Shown here: positions 1 through 6,989 of the stretch, one piece after another
Layout of the letters: the number at the start of each line of letters is the position of its first letter
How positions within the stretch are numbered: position 1 is the first letter of the stretch
NCBI GenBank assembly: GCA_030679025.1
Contig: JAUXTV010000098.1
Coordinates: 1-13,958 of the forward strand
Length of the DNA: 13,958 bases
Source of the DNA: Candidatus Woesearchaeota archaeon
GTDB taxonomy: Archaea; Nanobdellota; Nanobdellia; SCGC-AAA011-G17; UBA489
Direction of reading: 5' to 3'
Made by a program: the position numbers and the translations under genes
The notes under the pieces: generated by a model
The model's database searches: none
What the model was told of the DNA's origin: nothing
Seen by the model: only the letters and a program-made list of their open reading frames with translations

Positions 1-86
1 ACTTCAGGTGTGTAGACTTTTTCATATAAGCTTCTGCACCAGTGATCCAACCTTCGCAGAGGTCGTATCCTCGATCTAGGAATCAT
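1..86 (-). other. Possible 5' end of a gene cut by the window edge
   Basis: On the minus strand an ATG at 86-84 overlaps the TGA stop of the membrane protein gene (85-83) as ATGA, a common coupling signal. The frame stays open to the window edge for 28 codons and begins MIPRSRIRPLRR, very arginine-rich. Two other frames are also open here: the frame continuing after that same TGA (starts FLDRGYDLCEGWITG, no start codon), and a plus-strand frame ending in TAG at 77-79, which could be the tail of a convergent gene. The sequence available cannot decide between them. I recognise no family. Confidence 0.3.
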
Positions 87-424
87 TTTTCTAATAAATC
101 TTTTGCTAAGAACATCGCTACTAAACAACAGACTGCCAATAAAGGATCAAGAGCTAGTGTTTCAATTTGCGTGAGATATCCAATATAAGTGGTTGCTTCT
201 GGAGTGATTGCTGCCAATGCATCAGGCTTCCATTCATTAAGACTTTCCACTAAACGAATGGCTACGATAATCACAGTCATAAAAAATCCAAAGAGCAGAG
301 CATTTACTGCGTTTTCTACTTCTCCTCGTTCAAATTCACGATTCTTGACTGTAAATATCAGAGTAAAAATAGTAAATACTAATGTTGCTGCGCTCAAGAT
401 TGTTGCAATGTTTTCGTAAGCCAT
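83..424 (-). CDS. Small three-helix membrane protein
   Basis: This is a 113-residue protein starting MAYENIATIL. Three hydrophobic stretches are visible, at about residues 7-26, 40-59 and 90-108, separated by a charged loop (KNREFERGEVEN) and a short polar loop with a TPEATT segment. No enzyme motif is seen and I do not recognise the family. The start was chosen because ATG 424-422 lies one base after the TAA of the upstream coiled-coil gene and is preceded by an AGAGGA Shine-Dalgarno-like sequence inside that gene's last codons; a longer frame upstream would overlap the coiled-coil gene out of frame. The position suggests an obligate partner of the coiled-coil membrane protein, which is an inference from coupling only. 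Confidence 0.7.
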   Translation of the reverse strand: MAYENIATILSAATLVFTIFTLIFTVKNREFERGEVENAVNALLFGFFMTVIIVAIRLVESLNEWKPDALAAITPEATTYIGYLTQIETLALDPLLAVCCLVAMFLAKDLLEK

Positions 425-425
425 T

Positions 426-1823
426 TTATTTCCTCTTGCTAGGCATAACTTCTTTCTGCGCCTGTGTTTTTTCCTTTTGCATCTTCTTTTCACTTACTTT
501 CATTTCATCAAAAGCAGACTTCTCCATAAGGATATCTCCTTCTTTCCTGCTGATTTCCATTTCTCTCTTTCCTAAATCAGCACGTTCTTTACCAATACGA
601 TATTCTTCACTTTCAATTGCTTTTTGGCGAGCGTCAAGTTCTTTTTTCCAAGCTTGCACTTCTTCTTCTTTGAGGCGGGCAGCTTCACGCACTTCTTGCG
701 ATTCAACAAGTGTCTTGTCTGCACGAGCTACTCTCTTTTGACTTTTTTCTAACTCTTCGCGCACTTCATCTTCTCTGTCCTTGAAAGCTTCCACTTCTTC
801 TTTGAAGGTACGTCGCGCTTCTACAAATCCTTGTTCTGCCTTGCGCAAGTCTGAAGCACTTTTCATAGTTTTTTCTTCTATTTTTCGCAATGCCTGACGA
901 CGTCTGTCCATTTCCGCATTCTTTTGTTCAGTAATCTTGTCAATATTCTGATAAAGCTTTACCTTGTCACGAAGCTCTTGCTCTCTTCGCTCTAAATCTT
1001 TTTCAAAACGATCTGATTCTTCCTCACGACGTTTAGTGCGATCATATAATTGATTCTTGATGGCTTTGTATTCTGCACGAAGTTGAGTAAGTTCTTCAGT
1101 TTTTTTGGTTCTCAATTTATTGACAGTTTCTTCATATTTTTTCTGTCCCTCTACTTCACGCAATGCCAGCTTTTCTTGGAAAGCCTTGAGCTCTGCTTCA
1201 CGAGTTTTAGTTTTTTCAAGAAGGCGATTTATTTCCTCTTCCTTCTTCTTCATTTCGCGCTCTTTTATTTCGTTTTCTTTTTGAAGTTGTGTTTTTCTTT
1301 GCTCTTCTTGTTTGACTGCTTCTCTTTCACTCTTGAGAGTTTCTAACTCTTGTTTGATTTTAGCTTCTCTGCTTTCTACGTCTTTGATCTTTGCAGCGAG
1401 CGTGTTCTCTTGTTTTTTTACTTCTTCTTGCTTTGCTTTGAATTTTTGCAGCTCTGGAAGTACAATGCGACGAGCAAATTCATAGCGAATAGGATGTTTT
1501 TTAGATTCAGTAAGCAATTCTCGCATATCTTTTACTCTTTCTCTTTGCATGCGCTTGTTTTCTCTAACTGCTATAATGAATAAAGCAAAAAAGATTAAGA
1601 AAAATAAAGTTGCTTGCAAGACATGGTTGATGTCTGCAGGAATAAACTTGATAAGTCTGAGTAAAAATGGCAAGGCAAGCAGTAAAATAACATTGAAAAT
1701 GCGATAAGATCTGATTCCTGTGACGTCGCGCTCTTTTCGAACTTTATACCAGATGACTGCTGCAATTAAGAGCATAATCACTGTCAACCATTCTTGAATT
1801 GTTGTGAAAATTTCAGAGGCCAT
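426..1823 (-). CDS. Membrane-anchored long coiled-coil protein
   Basis: The product is about 465 residues. Three hydrophobic segments lie near the N-terminus (about 12-26, 42-61 and 68-86), followed by roughly 350 residues dominated by E, K, R and Q with almost no proline or glycine, typical of one very long coiled coil, and a short basic tail (ends MPSKRK). No nucleotide-binding or catalytic motif is visible. Such a layout suits a structural or scaffolding protein fixed to the cell membrane with its rod in the cytoplasm; the function is unknown. The start is ambiguous: GTG 1832 or ATG 1823. I prefer the ATG because AGTGAT precedes it at normal spacing. The gene is divergent from the exchanger gene and translationally coupled to the small membrane protein downstream. 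Low-complexity composition makes homology calls to SMC or Rad50 proteins unsafe. Confidence 0.75.
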   Translation of the reverse strand: MASEIFTTIQEWLTVIMLLIAAVIWYKVRKERDVTGIRSYRIFNVILLLALPFLLRLIKFIPADINHVLQATLFFLIFFALFIIAVRENKRMQRERVKDMRELLTESKKHPIRYEFARRIVLPELQKFKAKQEEVKKQENTLAAKIKDVESREAKIKQELETLKSEREAVKQEEQRKTQLQKENEIKEREMKKKEEEINRLLEKTKTREAELKAFQEKLALREVEGQKKYEETVNKLRTKKTEELTQLRAEYKAIKNQLYDRTKRREEESDRFEKDLERREQELRDKVKLYQNIDKITEQKNAEMDRRRQALRKIEEKTMKSASDLRKAEQGFVEARRTFKEEVEAFKDREDEVREELEKSQKRVARADKTLVESQEVREAARLKEEEVQAWKKELDARQKAIESEEYRIGKERADLGKREMEISRKEGDILMEKSAFDEMKVSEKKMQKEKTQAQKEVMPSKRK

Positions 1824-1865
1824 TATTATCACTTAGTTATAGTATTTGTTTGTTATCATTGTACA

Positions 1866-1882
1866 GTATATAAATTTTCTGG
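1866..1882 (-). promoter_or_regulatory. BRE/TATA promoter of the coiled-coil operon
   Basis: Read on the minus strand, CCAGAAAA (BRE-like, purine-rich) is followed by TTTATATA at 1874-1867. The expected transcription start about 26 nt further on is near 1844, giving a leader of roughly 11-21 nt before the GTG/ATG starts. This is inferred from archaeal promoter spacing. Confidence 0.55.
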
Positions 1883-1887
1883 TTTCA

Positions 1888-1903
1888 CGAAACTCTTAAA
1901 AAG
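1888..1903 (+). promoter_or_regulatory. BRE/TATA promoter of the exchanger gene, probably leaderless
   Basis: CGAAAC is followed by TCTTAAAAAG. The centre of the A/T block is about 26 nt before ATG 1925, so the transcript would start at the start codon. The BRE resembles the CGAAAG found before uppS and before the LamG gene. The element sits in an inverted repeat GTTTC-AC-GAAAC (1882-1893), a possible operator. Confidence 0.5.
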
Positions 1904-1924
1904 TTCATAAACAAGGTTGTAAGC

Positions 1925-2890
1925 ATGCTTCTAACGCTTTTTATTCTTATTGTTTCCCTAGCTCTCTTAGTCAAGGGATCTGATGTCGTAGTTGATGAAA
2001 TAGCAGCTTTAGCCGCAACCTTACGCATTTCTCCATTCATCATAGGATTAACAGTTATAGCCATAGGCACTTCTTTTCCTGAACTAGCGACGAATGTTTT
2101 TTCTGTTTTTGCAGGAACACCAGAAATTGGCTTGGGGAATGTTCTTGGCAGCAATATCTACAACCTAGGATTTAATTTGGCTCTTGGACTTTTTCTTTTA
2201 ACTGTACCTTTTCAGCGCCGTTATTTTTTAGACGATGCGATTATTTTACTTATTATCACTTCACTCTTCTTGATCTTAGCTTTAGACGGACAACTTTCTT
2301 CTTCAGAAGGCGTAGCTTTTTTGTTCTTGTTCGCTTGCTATTTTATCTACCAAATGAAAACTTCTCCTCGTCGTGTTGTACGCGAGATACAAACTTACAC
2401 TGAAGAGATGGAACATCCCTTGCTGAGCCCCTCTTTTTTTAGCAGCTTAGCTTACCTTACTCTTGGACTTGTAGCACTTATTTTTGGCGCACACTATCTT
2501 ATTTCTTCAGTACTTACCCTGAGCGTTGAACTCGGCTTATCTGGAAAACTTATTTCCATGACTCTTGTAGCATTTGGCACTGCACTGCCAGAATTATTTG
2601 TAACTATTAATGCAACACGCAAGGGATTAGTTGATGTCTTCTTGGGAAACATCATAGGCTCTAATGCAGCTAATATTCTTCTCATCTTAGGAATTTCTTC
2701 TGTTCTAGGACCTTTATCTTTTTCTTCTTTTGATTTATTTTTTAGCATTCCTCTTCTTTTATTCCTCACTCTCTTATTAGTACATTATCTTATGTCTAAA
2801 CAAACTTCCTCTTTCTTCACAGGATTTATACTCTTTTTTACCTACGGATTATTTTTGTTTAGCCTCTTTTTCTTCGCAGGTGTTGTGTAA
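1925..2890 (+). CDS. Sodium/calcium exchanger family membrane protein (CaCA)
   Basis: This 321-residue integral membrane protein belongs to the Ca2+:cation antiporter (CaCA) family, which moves Ca2+ or a related cation out of the cell against Na+, H+ or K+. Both halves of the inverted-repeat fold carry the signature alpha repeat: GTSFPEL (48-54) with GNVLGSNIYN (71-80) in the first half, and GTALPEL (218-224) with GNIIGSNAAN (241-250) in the second. The acidic residues in these repeats (E53, E223) and the asparagines bind the cation. About ten hydrophobic helices are present, with a hydrophilic loop near 145-168 joining the halves. Length matches prokaryotic YrbG/NCX-type members. The ion cannot be told from sequence. 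It is transcribed alone, divergent from the coiled-coil operon. Confidence 0.93.
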   Translation: MLLTLFILIVSLALLVKGSDVVVDEIAALAATLRISPFIIGLTVIAIGTSFPELATNVFSVFAGTPEIGLGNVLGSNIYNLGFNLALGLFLLTVPFQRRYFLDDAIILLIITSLFLILALDGQLSSSEGVAFLFLFACYFIYQMKTSPRRVVREIQTYTEEMEHPLLSPSFFSSLAYLTLGLVALIFGAHYLISSVLTLSVELGLSGKLISMTLVAFGTALPELFVTINATRKGLVDVFLGNIIGSNAANILLILGISSVLGPLSFSSFDLFFSIPLLLFLTLLLVHYLMSKQTSSFFTGFILFFTYGLFLFSLFFFAGVV

Positions 2891-2906
2891 CTCCATTTCC
2901 AACTTA

Positions 2907-2921
2907 CGAAAGATATTTAAA
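2907..2921 (+). promoter_or_regulatory. BRE/TATA promoter of uppS
   Basis: CGAAAG (2907-2912) is followed by ATATTTAAA (2913-2921). Transcription should start near 2943, leaving a leader of about 11 nt before ATG 2954. The same CGAAAG plus T/A-box layout precedes the LamG gene. Confidence 0.55.
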
Positions 2922-2953
2922 GTAACTTTCTGACCTCTCTGCAGGTAATAGCT

Positions 2954-3664
2954 ATGAAACCTACGTTAAATAACGTCCCTCGCCACATCGGAATTATTCT
3001 TGATGGCAATCGACGTTTTGCACAGCGCCTGATGCTTAAACCCTGGAAAGGCCATGAATGGGGTGCTAAGAAGTTAGAACATTTATTCGAATGGTGCAAA
3101 GAATATGGAGTTAAAGAATTAACCCTGTATGCTTTTTCTGTTGAGAACTTTGATCGTCCTAAGGAAGAGTTCGCTTATTTAATGGACTTATTCAGAAAAG
3201 AGTTTGATCGTGTTATTGAAGATCCTGATCTTTCCAAGAAAAAAGTTCGTTTTAATATGATTGGCCGCATCTGGATGTTCCCTAAAGACCTTCAAGAACG
3301 TATGCATAAACTTATGGAACTGACTAAAGATTATAATGATTATATTGTCAATTTCGCCATGGCTTACGGTGGCAGAGCTGAAGTCATTGACGCTACCAAA
3401 AAAATTGCTGAACAAGTTAAAAAGAATAAAATTAAAGTTGAGGACATTAATGAACAAGTCTTCTCTGAAAATCTTTATATGCAAGATGAGCCTGACTTAA
3501 TTATTAGAACATCTGAATCCAGATTAAGCGGATTTTTACCTTGGCAATCTACCTACAGCGAAATTATCTTTTTACCTGACACCTTATGGCCTGAATTTGA
3601 GAAGAAAGACTTTATTGCATGCATTAACGAATTCCAGAAACGCCAAAGAAGATATGGTCATTAA
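2954..3664 (+). CDS. uppS: Cis-prenyltransferase (polyprenyl diphosphate synthase, UppS family)
   Basis: The 236-residue enzyme adds isopentenyl diphosphate in cis to an allylic diphosphate, making the long polyprenyl phosphate that carries sugars for N-glycans or envelope polymers. The family motifs are in order: HIGIILDGNRRFA (11-23) with catalytic D17 and the RR pair, GHEWGA (33-38), TLYAFSVENFDRP (57-69), FAMAYGGRAE (134-143), and DLIIRT...RLSGFLPWQSTYSE (181-203) with the metal-binding glutamate E203. Length is normal. The pyrophosphate-binding loop reads RTSESRLS, one residue shorter than the usual RTxGExRxS, so the two key arginines are five rather than six positions apart. In archaea the product is usually a dolichyl-type lipid, which would fit the glycosylation sites in the secreted protein nearby. 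The stop abuts the stop of the convergent gene. Confidence 0.95.
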   Translation: MKPTLNNVPRHIGIILDGNRRFAQRLMLKPWKGHEWGAKKLEHLFEWCKEYGVKELTLYAFSVENFDRPKEEFAYLMDLFRKEFDRVIEDPDLSKKKVRFNMIGRIWMFPKDLQERMHKLMELTKDYNDYIVNFAMAYGGRAEVIDATKKIAEQVKKNKIKVEDINEQVFSENLYMQDEPDLIIRTSESRLSGFLPWQSTYSEIIFLPDTLWPEFEKKDFIACINEFQKRQRRYGH

Positions 3665-3961
3665 TTATTCTCTTGTTCTATAACTCTGAATTACTTGTTG
3701 TAGACCTTTAGTAGTTTGTACATACCCTATTCCAAACACTACATTTTCTGTTCCTCTTCCCTCTTGTTGTGTTGTACCTACCTTCATTACTGATCCACTT
3801 TGAGGTATTTGTGCGGGATTTTTAACTTTTACATATGATCCTAGTGCATTAAGCAATGCGCGTATAGCTTCTACAGGAACGCTACTTGTTGGTCCTATTA
3901 ATCTTCCTTCTTGCTTTAAACGTTCTATTTCATCATCCGTTAATAGTTCTAAACTTTCCAT
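3665..3961 (-). CDS. Small conserved-looking protein downstream of gltX, function unknown
   Basis: This is a 98-residue soluble protein starting MESLELLTDDEIERLKQEG, followed by a short helix-rich segment (VPVEAIRALLNALGSYVK) and a glycine/glutamine-rich C-terminal half with predicted strands (GTENVVFGIGYVQTTKGLQQVIQSYR). No motif or cysteine ligand is seen and I do not recognise it. The start chosen is ATG 3961, one base after the gltX TAA; the only upstream in-frame option is a TTG at 3982 inside gltX. It is co-oriented and coupled with gltX, so it is probably made with the synthetase; a role in tRNA charging is speculation. Its stop TAA directly abuts the uppS stop on the other strand. Confidence 0.65.
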   Translation of the reverse strand: MESLELLTDDEIERLKQEGRLIGPTSSVPVEAIRALLNALGSYVKVKNPAQIPQSGSVMKVGTTQQEGRGTENVVFGIGYVQTTKGLQQVIQSYRTRE

Positions 3962-3962
3962 A

Positions 3963-5603
3963 TTACTTATGGGTATAAACAAAATATAATTTCTCTTTGT
4001 CTTTTTTTTCTAATCTAGCAAAGAATTTTCTTTCGAATTGAACCACTTCATCAACTTTGAGATCTTTTAACGCTGGCTCTCCCAATCCTGTTTTTGTTGT
4101 ACCATCTTTCATGAGGATTTCTACATTTATTACTTCTTTTGCAACTGGCAACCAATGGATTAACTGCGCATTTAATTTTTGATCATAGGGTTCAGAAACA
4201 AATTTATTGTCTTTGAAGTTAAAGAGATGCATAAATCTGTAGACTTTTCCTTTTTTGATCTCATCTTCTACATAGAACTCATTGCTGATTTTGACAACTT
4301 TATGACCATATTCCTTGACTTCTGGATGCAAAGGTACGTTTGTTTCCTTGAGTTTATGATCACCAATCATTATTTTCTTAGGACTTTCTATCATGAAATA
4401 GCGTTTTGCTTTTTTGTCGATACGCTTTCTGTTCAATGTCTCGAGCATTTCTTCACTGATGTTAGTTTCTGATTTGGACAAACCTACTTCTTTAGCTAAA
4501 TCCCAGAATGTTTCTGGATCGAAGCCACGACGACGTAGAGCTTTGAGAGTGACTAATTGCGGGTCATCCCAACTTTTTACTTTTCCAGATTCAATCAATG
4601 CACGAATCTCTCTTCCTTGTGTTGTATGTCCTATAATATTGAAACGTCCGATCTCAATTACTTCTTGCTTGGGTAATTTGAGCATGTCTTTGATAAGATT
4701 TTGTAAAAATAAACGCAATTCGAATTCTTTACTTCTTACAATATGAGTTACATTTTCAATAGAGTCTTCAATAGCGTTTTCAAAATCATACATGGGCCAT
4801 GCATAATACTTATTTCCTTTTGCATAATGTTTTTTCTTGGAAATACGCACGATAATAGGATCACGTAGCACTCCATTATCTGATTCCATGTCACCAACAA
4901 GCCTTAGATTTGCTTTTCCTTCTTCATATTTGCCTTCCAAGATCTTTTTCCACTCTTCCTTGTGTTTTAATTTCTTTAGACAAGCACAACGCACTTTTCT
5001 CTCTCTTCCTTCTTTCACTTTTTCTTGACTACAAGTGCATACGTAAGCATTACTATCAGCAATTAACTTCTCAGCAGATTTGTAATACATTTCCATTCTG
5101 TCAGAGCAAATAATTTTCTGATCATAGGTTAAATGCAGCCACTTCATGTCTACATTCATGCTGTCTACAAATTCCTGTGTTGCTTTTTCTGGATTAGTAT
5201 CTTCTAAACGGAATAAACATTTTCCCTTATATTTGTCTGCATATGCTTTGTTGATGATGAACACTAGAGCGTGACCTAAGTGCATATATTTTGAAGGTTC
5301 TGGAGCTATACGAGTTTTTACTTTACCCATTACAGCATTCGGTAATTCTTTGAAGTCAGTTTTTTTTGTCTCTATATGTAATAATTCCGGAGCTAACTTG
5401 TCTAGTTCTTTTGTCTGCTCTTCTACAGATAATTTATTGACTTTTTTGACTATTTCATTAACAGTTTTGATAACTTCTTCCTTTTTGATGTCTTTATGTT
5501 CTAAAAAGAGTTTTCCTATAACTGCGCCAGGATTAGCTTTACCATTATACCTAACAGCGTTTTGCAAAGCGTACTTGTATGCAGTTTCTTGTATCGAACT
5601 CAT
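3963..5603 (-). CDS. gltX: Glutamyl-tRNA synthetase, archaeal type
   Basis: The 546-residue class I synthetase charges tRNA with glutamate; in most archaea it also charges tRNA-Gln for later amidation. It has the archaeal N-terminal helical domain (RYNGKANPGAVIGKLF, 18-33), then the Rossmann catalytic core with HIGH-type HLGH (108-111) and FRLEDTNP (131-138), WDDPQLVTLKALRRRG (345-360), NRKRIDKKAKR (391-401), and a C-terminal beta-barrel anticodon domain (about 405-546). Two oddities are visible. The KMSKS-like loop, expected near 327-332, reads TTQGRE instead of an LSxSK-like sequence. A CxC-x14-CxC set (C189, C191, C206, C208) may bind zinc. ATG 5603 sits about 25 nt after a TATA box, so the mRNA is probably leaderless. 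The gene is coupled to the 98-aa gene downstream. Confidence 0.95.
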   Translation of the reverse strand: MSSIQETAYKYALQNAVRYNGKANPGAVIGKLFLEHKDIKKEEVIKTVNEIVKKVNKLSVEEQTKELDKLAPELLHIETKKTDFKELPNAVMGKVKTRIAPEPSKYMHLGHALVFIINKAYADKYKGKCLFRLEDTNPEKATQEFVDSMNVDMKWLHLTYDQKIICSDRMEMYYKSAEKLIADSNAYVCTCSQEKVKEGRERKVRCACLKKLKHKEEWKKILEGKYEEGKANLRLVGDMESDNGVLRDPIIVRISKKKHYAKGNKYYAWPMYDFENAIEDSIENVTHIVRSKEFELRLFLQNLIKDMLKLPKQEVIEIGRFNIIGHTTQGREIRALIESGKVKSWDDPQLVTLKALRRRGFDPETFWDLAKEVGLSKSETNISEEMLETLNRKRIDKKAKRYFMIESPKKIMIGDHKLKETNVPLHPEVKEYGHKVVKISNEFYVEDEIKKGKVYRFMHLFNFKDNKFVSEPYDQKLNAQLIHWLPVAKEVINVEILMKDGTTKTGLGEPALKDLKVDEVVQFERKFFARLEKKDKEKLYFVYTHK

Positions 5604-5621
5604 GAATTTGTCAATTCGACA

Positions 5622-5641
5622 CTGTTTATATCTCTTTCTTC
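5622..5641 (-). promoter_or_regulatory. BRE/TATA promoter of gltX, probably leaderless
   Basis: On the minus strand, GAAAGA is followed by GATATAAAC. The box centre is about 25 nt before ATG 5603, which predicts transcription starting at the start codon. Confidence 0.55.
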
Positions 5642-5644
5642 CAC

Positions 5645-5660
5645 CGAAAGATTTTAAAAC
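5645..5660 (+). promoter_or_regulatory. BRE/TATA promoter of the LamG gene, probably leaderless
   Basis: CGAAAG (5645-5650) is followed by ATTTTAAAAC (5651-5660), centred about 26 nt before ATG 5681. The same BRE hexamer occurs before uppS. Confidence 0.5.
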
Positions 5661-5680
5661 TATATCTATCCCATCCTTGT

Positions 5681-6910
5681 ATGCTTTCTTTCCTACGACT
5701 TCCTCTTTTATTTCTTTTATTATTTGTTCCTACTGTTTTTGCACAGAATTTAACAGAAGAACCAATCTTACAACCTTTAAAGAATATGCTATTACCAGAA
5801 GAAGCATATTCAATTTCCCAAAATGATTTTTTACCTCCCTTTATTATAACTAATCTAGGTGGAGGAAGTATTAGTGAGTTTTTCAAAAGTAATGGCGATC
5901 CTTTTGAGCTCGTATTTACTTTCGATCCTAATAGCCAATTTTACAATATAAGTCAAATTTCTGATGATGCGATTGTTGCTAACCTCACAGTTTCTGCAGT
6001 TGGTTTTTTGGGAACACCTTACTTTCTTCGTTACTTTTTTGATATTCTTAATATAAACACACCTCTTTACTATAATATCCATTATGATCAATTCCAATCT
6101 AACTTGCTCTTCGGCACTCTTCATGTCAATTTATCAACTCCACTTTATTTTGATGCCAGTGGTCTTAATACTCATGTACTTATTCCTCTTCAAAAGAAAT
6201 CTCTTAACACCACTTATTATGCTCAAGCAGTTGCTCTTGGTGATCAGGAATTATTTTTAAGTGATGCATACAAAATTGATATTCCTTATGGCAATGACAA
6301 TGGAGCACAAACACTTCCCATAAGCAAATGGGATTTTAATGAAGGTGCTGGTCTAACTGCTTTTGATTCAGCAGGCAGCAATGATGGAACTCTTCAAAAT
6401 GGAGTTATATGGACTAGTGACAGTGCAACTGGTTATGCTCTTGAGTTTGATGGTATTGATGATTTTGTTTCTGTACCTAATACTCTATCTCTCAATTTAT
6501 TGAATAATTTTACTGTAGAAGCTTGGATTAAACTTAATAGGACTCATGGAGATTCACGTTATGATGATTTCATTGGTAAAGATAACGCATATGCTTTTAG
6601 TATAGGAGACAATGAGAACTCTGGTAAACTCTCTTTTGTTTTAGCTGGATCATCGCTATGCTCTAATTACTGTTCTACAAATATTATAGTACCCCCGAAT
6701 GAATGGCACCACATTATAGTACAATACGATGGAGATATGGTTAAAACATTTTTGGATGGCAATTTAGTTCATAGTTTTCAACAGCCACCTTCTAACCAGT
6801 TTTCATCGAATATTTTTTCCATAGGGGCTAGAGCAACATTAAACGGTCCTATGAACACCTTTGATGGAATTATAGATGATGTTATTATTTATGATTTTGC
6901 CAAATACTAA
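5681..6910 (+). CDS. Secreted LamG (concanavalin A-like) domain protein
   Basis: The 409-residue protein begins with a Sec signal peptide (residues 1-21: short basic N-region, long leucine/phenylalanine core, cleavage probably after VFA). Residues 22-210 form a beta-rich region that I do not recognise. Residues about 213-405 match the Laminin G-like jelly-roll fold: WDFNEGAG, FDSAGSNDGTLQNG, LEFDGIDDFVSVP, FTVEAWIKL, EWHHIIVQYDGD, KTFLDGNLV, IDDVIIYDFAKY. Such domains bind sugars or proteins on the outside of the cell. Seven N-glycosylation sequons are present (N23, N89, N101, N150, N176, N276, N286), and a CSNYC pair (327/331) may form a disulfide. There is no C-terminal membrane anchor or sorting signal, so it is either released or held by other surface proteins. 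Substrate unknown. It is a single gene, divergent from gltX. Confidence 0.88.
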   Translation: MLSFLRLPLLFLLLFVPTVFAQNLTEEPILQPLKNMLLPEEAYSISQNDFLPPFIITNLGGGSISEFFKSNGDPFELVFTFDPNSQFYNISQISDDAIVANLTVSAVGFLGTPYFLRYFFDILNINTPLYYNIHYDQFQSNLLFGTLHVNLSTPLYFDASGLNTHVLIPLQKKSLNTTYYAQAVALGDQELFLSDAYKIDIPYGNDNGAQTLPISKWDFNEGAGLTAFDSAGSNDGTLQNGVIWTSDSATGYALEFDGIDDFVSVPNTLSLNLLNNFTVEAWIKLNRTHGDSRYDDFIGKDNAYAFSIGDNENSGKLSFVLAGSSLCSNYCSTNIIVPPNEWHHIIVQYDGDMVKTFLDGNLVHSFQQPPSNQFSSNIFSIGARATLNGPMNTFDGIIDDVIIYDFAKY

Positions 6911-6918
6911 AATTCCAT

Positions 6919-6934
6919 AGAAACCTTTTTAAAG
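6919..6934 (+). promoter_or_regulatory. BRE/TATA promoter of the rpl7ae operon
   Basis: GAAACC (BRE) is followed by TTTTTAAAG. Transcription should start near 6955. The 13-mer AAACCTTTTTAAA recurs exactly at 12503-12515 before infB, which supports both as real promoters. Confidence 0.65.
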
Positions 6935-6975
6935 CGTTAAGCCGGATCTTTTGATACCAATGACCTTAAAGGTTT

Positions 6976-6984
6976 GAGGGAGGT
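6976..6984 (+). promoter_or_regulatory. Shine-Dalgarno of rpl7ae
   Basis: GAGGGAGGT lies 5 nt before ATG 6990 and is the strongest ribosome binding site in the window. The flanking leader can pair TACC (6955-6958) with GGTA (6982-6985), which would cover part of it. Confidence 0.75.
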
Positions 6985-6989
6985 ATACG

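Noticed and set aside
20..60. Minus-strand stretch CTGCGAAGGTTGGATCAC resembling the 3' end of 16S rRNA
   Set aside because: Only a short match. The upstream helix and the anti-Shine-Dalgarno CCTCC tail are absent, so it is probably chance.
425..493. Longer start for the three-helix membrane protein
   Set aside because: The lysine/arginine-rich extension is the out-of-frame end of the coiled-coil gene, and ATG 424 is preceded by AGAGGA.
382..1583. Several phenylalanine/serine-rich plus-strand frames
   Set aside because: They are antisense shadows of the lysine/glutamate-rich coiled-coil gene.
426..1823. Calling the coiled-coil protein an SMC, Rad50 or chemoreceptor relative
   Set aside because: No Walker motifs, hinge or methyl-accepting signalling tip is visible. 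The similarity would come only from coiled-coil composition.
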